A stretch of 64,000 nucleotides of DNA from Paenarthrobacter nicotinovorans (GCF_007670255.1 NZ_SZVS01000002.1:186001-250000); one strand, 5' to 3'. Counted from the first letter of the stretch, positions 8,152 to 16,964 are shown. Numbers and translations are program-made. Notes: generated from the letters alone by a model not told the origin.

Positions 8152-9063
8152 CTAGTTCTTGCGGGCCGCCAGGCCGAACAGCCATGTGCCGCCAAGCGCT
8201 GAAAGGTATCCAGCGATGGCTATGAAGGCTGTGCCTGCCCAGAAGTAGTCGATGGTACTGTCGGCGCTGAGTCCGGGCATCACCTGAAGCAGTGAGTAGC
8301 CGGCGATCATTAAAGCGACAAGCAAAGCGGCAACCGTAAGCCACACCCAGATCCGGGAGGCGGCCCAGTGCTCGCCGTATCCCTTCCACACGTTCCAGTT
8401 GCCTCCGGTTCGCAGGACAAGCCAGCCGGCGGGGAGCATAATGGCGCCCACCACCAGGAAGGCGGCAATGACGTCGGCCGGGCGGTGCCACTGGTTGATG
8501 AGGGTGGAGACGCCGGTGGCTACGGCGAACGTGCTTCCGAGGAAGCCGGCCAGGGGACGCCAACGAGGGGAGACCATGAGGAACACAGCTGCCGCGGCGG
8601 AGGCGGCAAGGGTGGTGTGACCTGAAGGCAGTGAGTTCAGTTCCAAGGTCTGCACGCCGCGGTCGGGCCGGTCCGGGATGAAGAACTTGAGGATCTGCGT
8701 GGCCAGGTTGGCGGCGACGCAGGCGGCCACGGCGATTCCCGCAGCCCTCCAGCGGCGCCGGGCGACGGTCACGAAGAGCACCATGACGGTGGCAATCGCC
8801 AGGGAAAGCATGGGGAGCATGTCGAGGAACTCGGTGGAGGCGCGGCCTGCCGTTCCGCTGAGGGCGGTGGCTTCGACCAATGCCGACTCGTCGATGAACT
8901 GGCCGGCCGTGGTGCGCACAAAGAAGTAGTACGTTGCCGCGAGGCCCACGATGCTGGCGATGGTGGCCAAGCAAAAGAGAAAACCTGTGCCACTGCCTGC
9001 GGCGCGTGCTTCAAGCGGCCGTTTGCTCGGCCTCCCGCTGGTGCGGAATTGCTGGGAACTCAT
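8152..9063 (-). CDS. PAP2-family phosphatase, membrane-bound
   Basis: A 303-residue protein with about six hydrophobic segments and the three phosphatase motifs in order: KFFIPDRP, PSGH, and STLINQWHRPADV. These match the PAP2 layout (K..RP, PSGH, SRx5Hx3D) except that the Arg after Ser in motif three is Thr, so activity may be altered. Members dephosphorylate lipid phosphates such as undecaprenyl pyrophosphate or phosphatidate on the outer membrane face. ATG 9063 is preferred over the longer 9165 start because it leaves a short basic N-terminus before the first helix. It is divergent from the fructan operon at 9219. Confidence 0.8.
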   Translation of the reverse strand: MSSQQFRTSGRPSKRPLEARAAGSGTGFLFCLATIASIVGLAATYYFFVRTTAGQFIDESALVEATALSGTAGRASTEFLDMLPMLSLAIATVMVLFVTVARRRWRAAGIAVAACVAANLATQILKFFIPDRPDRGVQTLELNSLPSGHTTLAASAAAAVFLMVSPRWRPLAGFLGSTFAVATGVSTLINQWHRPADVIAAFLVVGAIMLPAGWLVLRTGGNWNVWKGYGEHWAASRIWVWLTVAALLVALMIAGYSLLQVMPGLSADSTIDYFWAGTAFIAIAGYLSALGGTWLFGLAARKN

Positions 9064-9157
9064 TCTGACTAGACTGCCACAATTCGCTGGACGCCTCATG
9101 TGAACCCGGATCTCGCGTGGCGGGGTCCAGTGAGGCGCAAGCAACAATTCTGTGACA

Positions 9158-9205
9158 CTTGACACGTGTTAGGTGCCGGGCATACTGTTCCTAACACGTG
9201 TTAGG
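9158..9205 (+). promoter_or_regulatory. Promoter with two LacI-type operators for the fructan operon
   Basis: A -35 TTGACA (9159-9164) and a -10 CATACT (9181-9186) are 16 bases apart. A perfect 16-bp palindrome, CCTAACACGTGTTAGG, occupies 9190-9205 over the expected start of transcription. A 14/16 copy, CTTGACACGTGTTAGG, occupies 9158-9173 and overlaps the -35. The sites are 32 bases apart, about three helical turns, which suits co-operative repression. A third copy lies before the LacI gene at 14967. Confidence 0.8.
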
Positions 9206-9218
9206 GAAGGAAAATGAC

Positions 9219-10637
9219 ATGTCGGGAACCAATGGGGCTTTGCGCGAATTCACACGTAGAAGTGCCCTCACAGCCCTCGGCGCCGGAATCGTCGGACTCA
9301 CAGCGGCGTCGTGGCCGCGGTTGACCGGCGCCGATATCCCGGGCCGGGGCGACAACAGCCTCAGCATCGCCATCATGGGTACCGCCGCAGATGCCGCAGC
9401 CCGCCAGAAGGTCATCGACGCCTTCGCCAAGGTCCACCCGGAGATCAAGGTCAAGGTCCAGGCCATCCAGGCCGTGGACTGGAAAGACTTCTTCACCAAG
9501 ATCCTCACAATGGTGGCCGCAGGCACGCCGCCGGACGTCGTGTACGTGGCAACGGAAGGAGCCCAGCTTTTCGCCGAGAAGCTTGCCCACCCGTTGGACG
9601 AGTACCTCCGTCGCGATGCCGACCATATGAAGGAGTACTTCGCCGATGTCCACCCGAGCCTGGTGGAAGCCTTTATGTACAAAGGCAGCCTGTTCCAGCT
9701 TCCCATCGACTGGAACGCCGCCAACATGTACTACAACACAACGGCGCTCCGGCAGGCCGGCCTTGACCGGCCCGCGGACGACTGGACCCACACCGACTTC
9801 CGGGCGACCCTCGCCGCCATGAAGAAGGCGAACCCCAAGGACTTCACGCCGTACTACTGGACCAACAGGCTCTTCGGTGGAGTGGTCCCGTGGCTCTACG
9901 CCAACGACACGAGCTTCCTCAAGGAAACCAAATCCGGCGGCGGCGAATGGTTGTGGGACGGCTTCTATGCCAATGACCCCTCCCGCGGCCTCCGCTCGGG
10001 CGGCTACCAGTGGCTCGAACCCAACGCAGACGATCCCCGGGTTTTCGAATCATTCGACTACCTCCGCGGACTCGTCAAAGACGGGCTCGGCGTCCGTCCC
10101 GAGGAAGGCGGCGGAAGCTCGCTGATCGGCCTCTTCGCCTCCAACCGCATAGGTACGACGCCGGCCGGCGGCTATTGGGTCCAAGGCCTCCATGAGGCGG
10201 GGATGACTGAGGACGGATTCGATGTCCAGTTCTTCCCCAAGTGGCGGTCCCAACGGCACCAGTTCGGCACCGCAGGCTACGCGATCATGAAGACGGCCAA
10301 GGACAAGGACGCCGCCTGGGAATGGGTGAAATTCAGCTCCAGCCTTGAGGCCATGCGGATCGTGTTCCCGACGCCGAACACGACACCCGCCCGCCGCTCC
10401 ATGGTGAACGAGCAGCTCTACGCGGGAACAGGGCCCCGGCATTGGAAGGTCTTCTACGACACCCTGGACCGTTTCCCCACCACAGGTCCCATACCGGCGC
10501 CACCCCAGCAGGCCGCCGTCGAGACCGCCCTGATGAAAAACGTAAGCCTGGCTGTCAGCGGTGACGAGCGCCAACTCAAGGACGCGCTCAACTCCATGCA
10601 GCGTGACCTTGAACTGGCCTTGAGGAGGCAGCCATGA
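9219..10637 (+). CDS. Sugar ABC transporter substrate-binding protein
   Basis: A 472-residue extracellular solute-binding protein of the maltose-binding (family 1) type. The N-terminus has FTRRSALTALGAG followed by a hydrophobic run, a probable twin-arginine signal, with no lipobox cysteine. The mature region starts near LSIAIMGTAADAAARQKVIDAFAKVHP, a typical beta-strand and helix opening. The ATG at 9219 follows GGGAAGGAAAA; an earlier GTG would lie within the operator. It is the first gene of the operon with two permeases and a GH32 enzyme and probably binds a fructose-containing oligosaccharide. The Tat export call is inference. Confidence 0.85.
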   Translation: MSGTNGALREFTRRSALTALGAGIVGLTAASWPRLTGADIPGRGDNSLSIAIMGTAADAAARQKVIDAFAKVHPEIKVKVQAIQAVDWKDFFTKILTMVAAGTPPDVVYVATEGAQLFAEKLAHPLDEYLRRDADHMKEYFADVHPSLVEAFMYKGSLFQLPIDWNAANMYYNTTALRQAGLDRPADDWTHTDFRATLAAMKKANPKDFTPYYWTNRLFGGVVPWLYANDTSFLKETKSGGGEWLWDGFYANDPSRGLRSGGYQWLEPNADDPRVFESFDYLRGLVKDGLGVRPEEGGGSSLIGLFASNRIGTTPAGGYWVQGLHEAGMTEDGFDVQFFPKWRSQRHQFGTAGYAIMKTAKDKDAAWEWVKFSSSLEAMRIVFPTPNTTPARRSMVNEQLYAGTGPRHWKVFYDTLDRFPTTGPIPAPPQQAAVETALMKNVSLAVSGDERQLKDALNSMQRDLELALRRQP

Positions 10638-11584
10638 GCACAACCACCAGTGCGCCCGCCCGGACAGGAAGGCAAGCCGGCCACAAATCCCCGCAGGATT
10701 CCAAGCGGGGCCGTGTACAACAGCGCTGGCTTCCGTGGGCCTTCCTCGCACCAACCATCGCGGGCATGGGCATCTTCACGTTGCTGCCCATTGTGGCCTC
10801 GATCGCGCTCGCCTTTTTCCGCTGGGACATCATCTCGGCGCCGACGTTCGTGGGCTTCGACAATTTCGCCGAGGTAGTCCAGGATCCGACCGTTCGGGTT
10901 TCGTTCCTGAACACCATCGTGTTCGTGATTGTGGCCGTGGCGCTGCAGCTCGGACTGGCCTTGGGCCTGGCGATCATGGTGCAGGAGAAGCTCCCGTCAT
11001 GGCTGAGGGTGTTCTTCCGTTCGGCCTTCTTCTTCCCGCTGATCCTGTCCGCCGCATCGGTATCGATCTTCATGCGATACCTCTTCAACGAGCAGTTCGG
11101 CGTCGTGAACTGGTTGTTGTCCATCGTCGGCATCCCGGCGGTTCCGTGGCTGACAACGCCAGGTGGGTCCGCCGCCGTCGTCATTCTTGTGTACGTGTGG
11201 CAAAACTTCGGGTTCTCGTTCCTGCTGTTCATCGGCGGACTCGCGTCGATTCCGGTGGAGACCTACGAGGCCGCATCCATCGACGGAGCGACGGGTTGGC
11301 GCAAGCACTGGTACGTCACCCTGCCGCTGCTGAGCCCCACCACCCTGGTGGCCTCGGTGATGGCCATCATCAACGCATTGCAGGTGTTCGACCAGCCCTA
11401 CGTCCTTACCCGCGGCGGGCCCGGCGACTCGACACGAACCGCCGTCATGGTGATTTTCGAGTCCGCGTTCCAGCGCCTCGAATTCGGCCAGGCCTCCGCG
11501 ATCGGCGTGATCCTGACGCTCATCATCATGGGGATCACCGCCCTTCAGTTCCGGCTCAGCAAACGATTCGTCTTCTACCAGTAA
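10634..11584 (+). CDS. Sugar ABC transporter permease (MalF type)
   Basis: A 316-residue inner-membrane permease with about six hydrophobic segments. The cytoplasmic EAA loop reads YEAASIDGATGWRKHWYVTLP near residue 215, the ATPase docking site of carbohydrate-uptake permeases. The ATG overlaps the TGA of the binding-protein gene (ATGA), so the two are probably translationally coupled. It pairs with the MalG-type permease eight bases downstream. No ATPase gene is in the operon, so a shared MsiK-like ATPase encoded elsewhere probably powers it; that is inference. Confidence 0.9.
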   Translation: MSTTTSAPARTGRQAGHKSPQDSKRGRVQQRWLPWAFLAPTIAGMGIFTLLPIVASIALAFFRWDIISAPTFVGFDNFAEVVQDPTVRVSFLNTIVFVIVAVALQLGLALGLAIMVQEKLPSWLRVFFRSAFFFPLILSAASVSIFMRYLFNEQFGVVNWLLSIVGIPAVPWLTTPGGSAAVVILVYVWQNFGFSFLLFIGGLASIPVETYEAASIDGATGWRKHWYVTLPLLSPTTLVASVMAIINALQVFDQPYVLTRGGPGDSTRTAVMVIFESAFQRLEFGQASAIGVILTLIIMGITALQFRLSKRFVFYQ

Positions 11585-11592
11585 GGCCCGCC

Positions 11593-12465
11593 ATGACCAC
11601 CATCCAAGAACGTGTCACCACCACGGCGCCCGTAGTCACCCGGAAGAAGCGCGACTGGTCAGTGGCCGCGCGCGTCATCGTCTTGCTGATCGCGTCCGTC
11701 TTTGTCCTGGGCCCGGTGTTGTGGACGCTGTCCACCTCGCTGCGTCCGCCGTCGGAATCCTTCCAGCTGCCGCCCGCCTTCCTGCCGCTCAATCCGGACC
11801 TCACCTCCTACGAGCAGGTGTTCAAACAGCTCAACATCGTGGCGCTGGTGTTGAACAGTGCGCTGGTGACCGGGCTGATCGCGGTGGGTCAGATGATCAC
11901 CGCAGCACTGGCCGGATATGCTTTCGCCCACCTTCGCTTCCGTGGGCGGGGGGCGCTGTTCTCCATCGTCCTGGCCACCATGATGGTGCCGGCGCAGGTG
12001 ACGATCGTGCCTGTCTTCATGCTGATCCGCGGCGTTGGATTGTCGGACACGCTGCTCGCGCTGATCATTCCGGCCATTCCGACGGCGTTCGGCACCTTCC
12101 TGATGCGCCAGTACTTCCTGGGGTTGCCGGGTGAGCTCGCTGAAGCGGCCGCCATCGACGGCGCCTCGCCGTGGCGTACGTTCCGTTCCGTGTATGCGCC
12201 GCTGGCCATGCCGGGCCTGGCAATCGTGGGCATCCTGGCGTTCAACTTCCACTGGAACGAGTTCTTCAGGCCGCTCATCATGACCATCTCGGAGCAGAAC
12301 TTCACGCTGCCGCTGGGCTTGGTTTCCCTTCAGGGCAACCTGGGTACAGGAAGCATCTCCGTGGTCCTTGCCGGCGTTGTCCTCTCCATGATTCCCGCGC
12401 TGGTGGTGTTCATGTTCGGTCAGCGTGCGCTGCAGGACGGGCTCACCGCAGGCACGGGCAAGTAG
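11593..12465 (+). CDS. Sugar ABC transporter permease (MalG type)
   Basis: A 290-residue permease with six predicted helices. The EAA loop (LAEAAAIDGASPWRTFRSVYAP) lies toward the C-terminus, as expected for the MalG partner. The open frame extends far upstream inside the previous gene, but ATG 11593, eight bases after its stop, gives the correct family length and a basic cytoplasmic N-terminus. It forms the membrane channel with the MalF-type protein. The GH32 gene follows after 28 bases with its own Shine-Dalgarno sequence. Confidence 0.9.
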   Translation: MTTIQERVTTTAPVVTRKKRDWSVAARVIVLLIASVFVLGPVLWTLSTSLRPPSESFQLPPAFLPLNPDLTSYEQVFKQLNIVALVLNSALVTGLIAVGQMITAALAGYAFAHLRFRGRGALFSIVLATMMVPAQVTIVPVFMLIRGVGLSDTLLALIIPAIPTAFGTFLMRQYFLGLPGELAEAAAIDGASPWRTFRSVYAPLAMPGLAIVGILAFNFHWNEFFRPLIMTISEQNFTLPLGLVSLQGNLGTGSISVVLAGVVLSMIPALVVFMFGQRALQDGLTAGTGK

Positions 12466-12493
12466 TTTCTTCTTCACTCTGAAAGGGGTTCCG

Positions 12494-13861
12494 TTGACGG
12501 ACCTTGTACTCTCTGACTCCCTGTTGGCTGCCTCGACGCACCCGGACCCTGCCTTCCCGAGGTTCCACCCACGTCCGGCGCAGGGCTGGATCAACGATCC
12601 CAACGGCGTCAGCTTCATCGACGGCCGCTACCACGTGTTCTTCCAGTACAACCCGTTGTCCGCCCGGCATCACCAGATCCAGTGGGGCCATGTGAGCTCC
12701 CCGGACCTGGTCCGCTGGGAAGAACACCCGGTGGCACTTGTTCCCCAGGCAGGCGGGCCGGACTCTGCCGGGTGCTGGACGGGCGTGGTGACCTCCGATA
12801 ACGGCGTACCAACTGCCGCCTACTCCGGCGTGCAGGACCACGGTGGCCACTCGCAGGTAGTGATCGCGAGGGGGTCCTCCGACCTGGTGACGTGGGAGCA
12901 GGACGGACACGTCGCCGCCTCCATGCCCTCCGATCCTCTGGTGACCGCTGTTCGCGATCCCTTCATCTTCCACTTCAACGGATCCCGCTACGCCATGCAG
13001 GGCGCCGGCTTGGCCGACGGGCGCGCCGCCTTGCTGCTGTACACGGTGGATTCCCTGGACGACTGGAAGTACCAAGGGATCTGGCTCACCACGGCCAACT
13101 CTGTCGCAGCCGAGCACACGCCGGCCGAGATTTGGGAGTGCCCGCAGTTGGTGGAGGTGCCGGTAGCCTCCGGCGGCTCCACATGGGTCATGATGTTCTC
13201 GCTGTGGCTCTCCGGCGACGACCACGAGCACGCCAACGGTGTGGGGCACCTGATCGGCTCACTATCGGCCGATCCCGAGACCGGGCTGCCCGTGTTTGAT
13301 CCCGTCTCGGGCGGGAAGTCCGACCTTGGCCGCGACTTCTACGCACCGCAGATCGTGCAGCTTTCTTATGGTTCTTCTGCTTCGGCTTTGCTGTTCGGTT
13401 GGGCCAACGAAGGCCCCGGACGCGACGGCCGCCGTGGCCGCACGCAGGAAGAAATTGACGACGCCGGATGGTCGGGTGTTTTGACGCATCCCCGCCTTCT
13501 CTCTGTGGTTGACGGTGCGCTGGCAGTTGCTCCTGCGCCGGAGATCGGGGCTTACCGGGGCGCTTCAGTGGCTTCCGGGGCCAGCGGATCAGTGGTGGTT
13601 CCGGGGTTTGCCGAGGTGCTGGTGTCCGGTTCCGGCGCTGTTTCCCTGGAACTGGGCGCCGGTTCCCAGGTGGTCTATGCAGGTGAACTTCTCGCGGGGG
13701 AGGAGCTTCGGATCTTTATCGATGCCTCGCTGGTGGAGGTGTACCGTTCCGGTTCAGTGGCCACCACCGTCCGGGCTTACCCCGCGCCCGGGGAATCGTG
13801 GACGCTTACCCTTCCCGATGGCGCGACTGCCGAGGTGTGGGAGTTGGCACTGCCCCGCTGA
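12494..13861 (+). CDS. Glycoside hydrolase family 32 (beta-fructosidase / sucrose-6-phosphate hydrolase type)
   Basis: A 455-residue GH32 enzyme. The nucleophile motif WINDPNG places Asp near residue 35, RDP is at 154-156, and the acid/base motif WECP has Glu at 215; these are the three catalytic carboxylates of GH32. The C-terminal ~130 residues form the usual beta-sandwich. There is no signal peptide, so it should cleave imported fructosides (sucrose, levan or inulin oligomers) in the cytoplasm. The TTG start at 12494 follows AAAGGGG and fits the GH32 N-terminus; the longer frame overlaps the permease gene. Choosing between sucrose, sucrose-6-phosphate and fructan needs biochemistry, but an ABC importer favours an unphosphorylated sugar. 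Confidence 0.85.
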   Translation: MTDLVLSDSLLAASTHPDPAFPRFHPRPAQGWINDPNGVSFIDGRYHVFFQYNPLSARHHQIQWGHVSSPDLVRWEEHPVALVPQAGGPDSAGCWTGVVTSDNGVPTAAYSGVQDHGGHSQVVIARGSSDLVTWEQDGHVAASMPSDPLVTAVRDPFIFHFNGSRYAMQGAGLADGRAALLLYTVDSLDDWKYQGIWLTTANSVAAEHTPAEIWECPQLVEVPVASGGSTWVMMFSLWLSGDDHEHANGVGHLIGSLSADPETGLPVFDPVSGGKSDLGRDFYAPQIVQLSYGSSASALLFGWANEGPGRDGRRGRTQEEIDDAGWSGVLTHPRLLSVVDGALAVAPAPEIGAYRGASVASGASGSVVVPGFAEVLVSGSGAVSLELGAGSQVVYAGELLAGEELRIFIDASLVEVYRSGSVATTVRAYPAPGESWTLTLPDGATAEVWELALPR

Positions 13862-13882
13862 GTGGGCCTCGCAACGATGGGC

Positions 13883-14932
13883 TCAGCGAGGTGCTGGGCC
13901 CGTCGACTCCCGCACCACCAAGCGGCAGGGGACGAGCGTCTCGACGGTGGGGGCCGCCGTCGTACTTTCTGTGCCCTCAATGGTGCCCAAGAGTGCTGCC
14001 ATGGCCGCCTGGCCGATCTCGCGCAACGGCAGGGCCATGGTGGTGAGGGCGGGGACCATGGTGCTGGCGATGCGGTGTTCGTCGTCGTAGCCCATGATGG
14101 AGAGGTCTCCCGGGATACTGAGGCCCAGGCGGGACGCCGCCAGCGCGACGCCTATGGCCAGGCGGTCGTTCGCGCACATGATGGCGGTTGGCCGATCGCC
14201 GGGGCCCACGTCGTCGAGCAGGCGCATGGCCCAGGTGAAGCCGTCGTTGATGTCCCAGCCTGCGTGTGTAATCCGGTCTTCCCTGACGCTGACCCCGGCG
14301 CGGTCAAAGGCGTCCTTGAAACCCTTCACGCGGAGAGGAGCGGCAGGATCTTCACCGGCGCCGGCTACAAGGGCAATGTCCCGGTGGCCCAGTTGCAAGA
14401 GGTGTTCTGTGGCTTCGCGGCCGCCGGCGATTTCGTCCGGGATGACGTGGTGAAGCCGGGGTTCGGGGCGTTCGTCGTAGCAGTTGGCCAGCACTGACGG
14501 GACGCGGAGCATGCCCTGGGGGATCTCGATCGGCTTCAAGCCCACGGTCACATACATGAGGCCATCAACCTGCCGGTCCAGGAGGGTTTCGATGGCACTG
14601 GCGTCGCGGGCGGCATCGCTTTCCGTGTCCATGACAACGGTGACGAAGCCACGGCTGCGCGCGACGTCGTCCGCGCCGCCGATGATGTTGCCGTCGAAAG
14701 GGCTCACCACAACGGCGTCAGAGACGATGCCAATGACGCGGGACCGCTGGTTCCGCAGGCTAAGGGCGATGGCGTTCGGGGAGTAGTTCAATTCCTGCGC
14801 TGCCAAGCGGATGCGGTCCTGGCTCTCCTTGGCCACGTTTCCGTCGCCGCGCCCATTGAGGACCAGTGAGACCGCACTTCGGGACACGCCGGCCCTCTTG
14901 GCGACGTCCAATGCGGTGGCCTTGCGGTTCAT
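13883..14932 (-). CDS. LacI-family regulator of the fructan operon
   Basis: A 349-residue repressor. The helix-turn-helix spans residues 6-28 (ALDVAKRAGVSRSAVSLVLNG), and a hinge and periplasmic-binding-protein-like ligand domain follow. The ATG at 14932 has AGGAGAGGAAG upstream on the minus strand. It converges on the GH32 gene, 21 bases away. An operator-like site (14967-14982) just before its own start matches the two sites in the fructan promoter at 14 of 16 positions. It probably represses both units until a sugar ligand binds. The ligand is unknown. Confidence 0.9.
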   Translation of the reverse strand: MNRKATALDVAKRAGVSRSAVSLVLNGRGDGNVAKESQDRIRLAAQELNYSPNAIALSLRNQRSRVIGIVSDAVVVSPFDGNIIGGADDVARSRGFVTVVMDTESDAARDASAIETLLDRQVDGLMYVTVGLKPIEIPQGMLRVPSVLANCYDERPEPRLHHVIPDEIAGGREATEHLLQLGHRDIALVAGAGEDPAAPLRVKGFKDAFDRAGVSVREDRITHAGWDINDGFTWAMRLLDDVGPGDRPTAIMCANDRLAIGVALAASRLGLSIPGDLSIMGYDDEHRIASTMVPALTTMALPLREIGQAAMAALLGTIEGTESTTAAPTVETLVPCRLVVRESTGPAPR

Positions 14933-14966
14933 CGGCTTCCTCTCCTGGCGCTTAGTCAGCAGTCTA

Positions 14967-14982
14967 CCTAACGCGTGTGAGG
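14967..14982 (-). promoter_or_regulatory. Operator before the LacI gene
   Basis: CCTAACGCGTGTGAGG matches the perfect palindrome at 9190-9205 in 14 of 16 positions. It lies 34 bases upstream of the LacI start and suggests autoregulation. Confidence 0.65.
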
Positions 14983-14997
14983 GCGGGGTGGAGGCGG

Positions 14998-15636
14998 CTA
15001 GGCAGCGTAGCCCATGCCCGAGAAGACGGAGCGCATCAACTCCATGCTTTTGAGGCTGGCCAGGACCATGTAGAGCAACCACCCTGCAATCAGTACAGCC
15101 ATTGGCCACCACCCACGTCCGGGGGCGACCTTGTTGACCACCACTGTCCGGCCAATCATGTAAACCACGCTGCCCATGTACATAAGGGCCCAGGCCCAGT
15201 GAAATGGCCGAACCACTCCTTTGCTTCGCAGGCTCCGGTAGTCGAAGAACGCCAGGACAACCGAGGCCACGTAGACAAACGCCAAGGACCCAATGGTCAG
15301 GAAGTAGCCGAGGTCCAAGAGAGACGACGGATCAGGGACGGGATCGCCTGTGGACGATGTCACGAAACGGACCTGTGGGTTCCACGCCAGGACGAGCACC
15401 GCTGGAAGCAACGGCAGCCCGGTGAATACCCAGACGAAGGCGTTGTAGACCGAGGTCTGCGCGCTGATGGGTGGTCGCTGGTTCAGTAACGGCGAAGCGG
15501 GTGGCCCTACATGTTGGGTCCAGGCCGTGCCGTCCCACCAACGGTAGTACCGTGGATCCGCAGCGTCGGCATACCAGCCAGGTGTCGGCGTCGTGTTGGG
15601 CTTCGGCGGCGGGCCCGGCGCTGAGGCGTCAGTCAT
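14998..15636 (-). CDS. DUF2510-domain membrane protein (paralogue 1)
   Basis: A 212-residue protein. Residues about 19-42 hold a DUF2510 motif (PGWYADAADPRYYRWWDGTAWT), a short Trp-rich extramembrane module common in actinobacteria. About four hydrophobic segments follow. It shares an arrangement and many positions with the gene at 15652: QTxVYNxFxW, the segment before VRPFHWAW, and IGRTVxVxKVAxGRG. It lies 15 bases downstream of that gene in the same direction, so the pair is probably co-transcribed and arose by duplication. Function is unknown. Confidence 0.75.
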   Translation of the reverse strand: MTDASAPGPPPKPNTTPTPGWYADAADPRYYRWWDGTAWTQHVGPPASPLLNQRPPISAQTSVYNAFVWVFTGLPLLPAVLVLAWNPQVRFVTSSTGDPVPDPSSLLDLGYFLTIGSLAFVYVASVVLAFFDYRSLRSKGVVRPFHWAWALMYMGSVVYMIGRTVVVNKVAPGRGWWPMAVLIAGWLLYMVLASLKSMELMRSVFSGMGYAA

Positions 15637-15651
15637 TGAGTTCCCTGGGCG

Positions 15652-16272
15652 TTAGGCGTTCACGGAGTAGCCAAGCTGCGAATAGATCTGTGACATGAAA
15701 TTGGCCATCCATATGCCGACCACTATGAAGGACACAATAATTGTTCCGATCATGGCCCAGATTGGGGCGAGGCCACGGCCCAGGGCTACCTTTCGGACGA
15801 TGACGGTCCGGCCAATGACGTAAACCATGGGGCTCAGGAAGCACCAGGCCCAGTGGAACGGGCGGATCACTCCCGAATTCGCCAGGCGCTGACGATCGAG
15901 AAACGCGAAGAAAACCGACAACCCGTAGGTAACGAAGCCTATGCCCTGGAGCAGAAAATAACCCGGAGAGTAGATCGACGTCGGGTCTACGGTGGTTGTC
16001 CCTTGGCGCGTTGTAATGAGGCGGAACTCCGGCTGCCAGAAGAGCATCAGGAGGAGCGTGACCAGCGGGAGCAACGTGATAGCCCAAATGAAAGGGTTGT
16101 ACACCGGCGTCTGGTTGCTGATGAGAACGCGCTGGACAGGCATGGTCTGCGCCGTGGCTGGCGCCAGATGCGGTGTCCACTGCACACCGTCCCACCACCG
16201 CATCCGCTGAGGGAATGACGGGTCCGGGTACCAACCGGGAGGCGTTGTTGAACCGGGCATTGCTTGACTCAT
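15652..16272 (-). CDS. DUF2510-domain membrane protein (paralogue 2)
   Basis: A 206-residue protein with DUF2510 at the N-terminus (PPGWYPDPSFPQRMRWWDGVQWT) and about four membrane segments. ATG 16272 is chosen over much longer upstream frames because GGGGGAAAAC lies just before it and the protein then matches its paralogue. The conserved second half (VIRPFHWAW, VYVIGRTVIVRKVALGRG) is shared with the downstream copy. Both are probably cytoplasmic-membrane proteins. No enzymatic motif is visible. Confidence 0.75.
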   Translation of the reverse strand: MSQAMPGSTTPPGWYPDPSFPQRMRWWDGVQWTPHLAPATAQTMPVQRVLISNQTPVYNPFIWAITLLPLVTLLLMLFWQPEFRLITTRQGTTTVDPTSIYSPGYFLLQGIGFVTYGLSVFFAFLDRQRLANSGVIRPFHWAWCFLSPMVYVIGRTVIVRKVALGRGLAPIWAMIGTIIVSFIVVGIWMANFMSQIYSQLGYSVNA

Positions 16273-16376
16273 GTTTTCCCCCACATCGTGTTGTGACTTC
16301 GAGAATATCGCGGTTGCTGCCTCTCGGTTGTCAGGTGACCTTCCCCAGAGCTTGTGTGGCGGTGTATGGATGGAGC

Positions 16377-16964
16377 ATGAGCTTCTTCGACGACCTCCCC
16401 GAGGCCCCCGCCGGGCTACGTGAACCGCAGCCGGGCCGGCCGGAATGGTCCGGGCCGCCGTCGGACGAACTGCCGGGCATGGTGCCTTCCGGCGGTTTTG
16501 TGCTCCGAGGCCCCAACGCGGTGGTGGCTTTGAAAGCGGTCGAGGTCTTTTCCGCGGGGTGCATTCTGGATCTTGTGTGGTCCGTGCGGCGCTCCGAAGA
16601 GTCCGATTCAGGGTGGCGGGAAGTGATGGAGCGCGGCTTTGAGCGACCCGGGTTACCGGGAATCCTGTTTGGCGTAGCGCTGCCCGACGGTCGGAAAGCC
16701 TTCGCCGGGGATCCTTCCATGGTGGAAGGCCCACTCGACACTCCGGGGCCTGTCCTGGTGCAGCAGGAAGGCGGTGGGAGCAGCGCGAGTTCCGAGCAGG
16801 CCCAGGGAGCTGCCCAGTACTGGTTGTGGCCGTTGCCTGCCGAAGGTGACCTGCAGATCGTTGCAAAGTGGGATGATGCGGGGTTGCCGGAGGGCTCCCT
16901 ACTCGTGCCTGCCGGGCCTCTGGCCCGGGCACGGGACGAAGTGCGCAAATACTGGTCGGAGTAG
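16377..16964 (+). CDS. Hypothetical protein (195 aa)
   Basis: A soluble product starting MSFFDDLPEAPAGLREPQ, with a Pro-rich N-terminus and beta-rich middle (GFVLRGPNAVVALKAVEVF, ILDLVWSVRR). The C-terminus has WLWPLPAEGDLQIVAKW and VRKYWSE. No signal peptide, metal motif or known catalytic motif is seen. The ATG follows GGATGGAG. It lies 60 bases before menC in the same direction, but menC appears to have its own promoter in the gap. I do not recognise a family. Confidence 0.65.
   Translation: MSFFDDLPEAPAGLREPQPGRPEWSGPPSDELPGMVPSGGFVLRGPNAVVALKAVEVFSAGCILDLVWSVRRSEESDSGWREVMERGFERPGLPGILFGVALPDGRKAFAGDPSMVEGPLDTPGPVLVQQEGGGSSASSEQAQGAAQYWLWPLPAEGDLQIVAKWDDAGLPEGSLLVPAGPLARARDEVRKYWSE

Noticed and set aside
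10735..11592. Long 5' extension of the MalG-type permease frame
   Set aside because: It overlaps the MalF-type gene in another frame and would give an abnormal length. ATG 11593 gives the family length.
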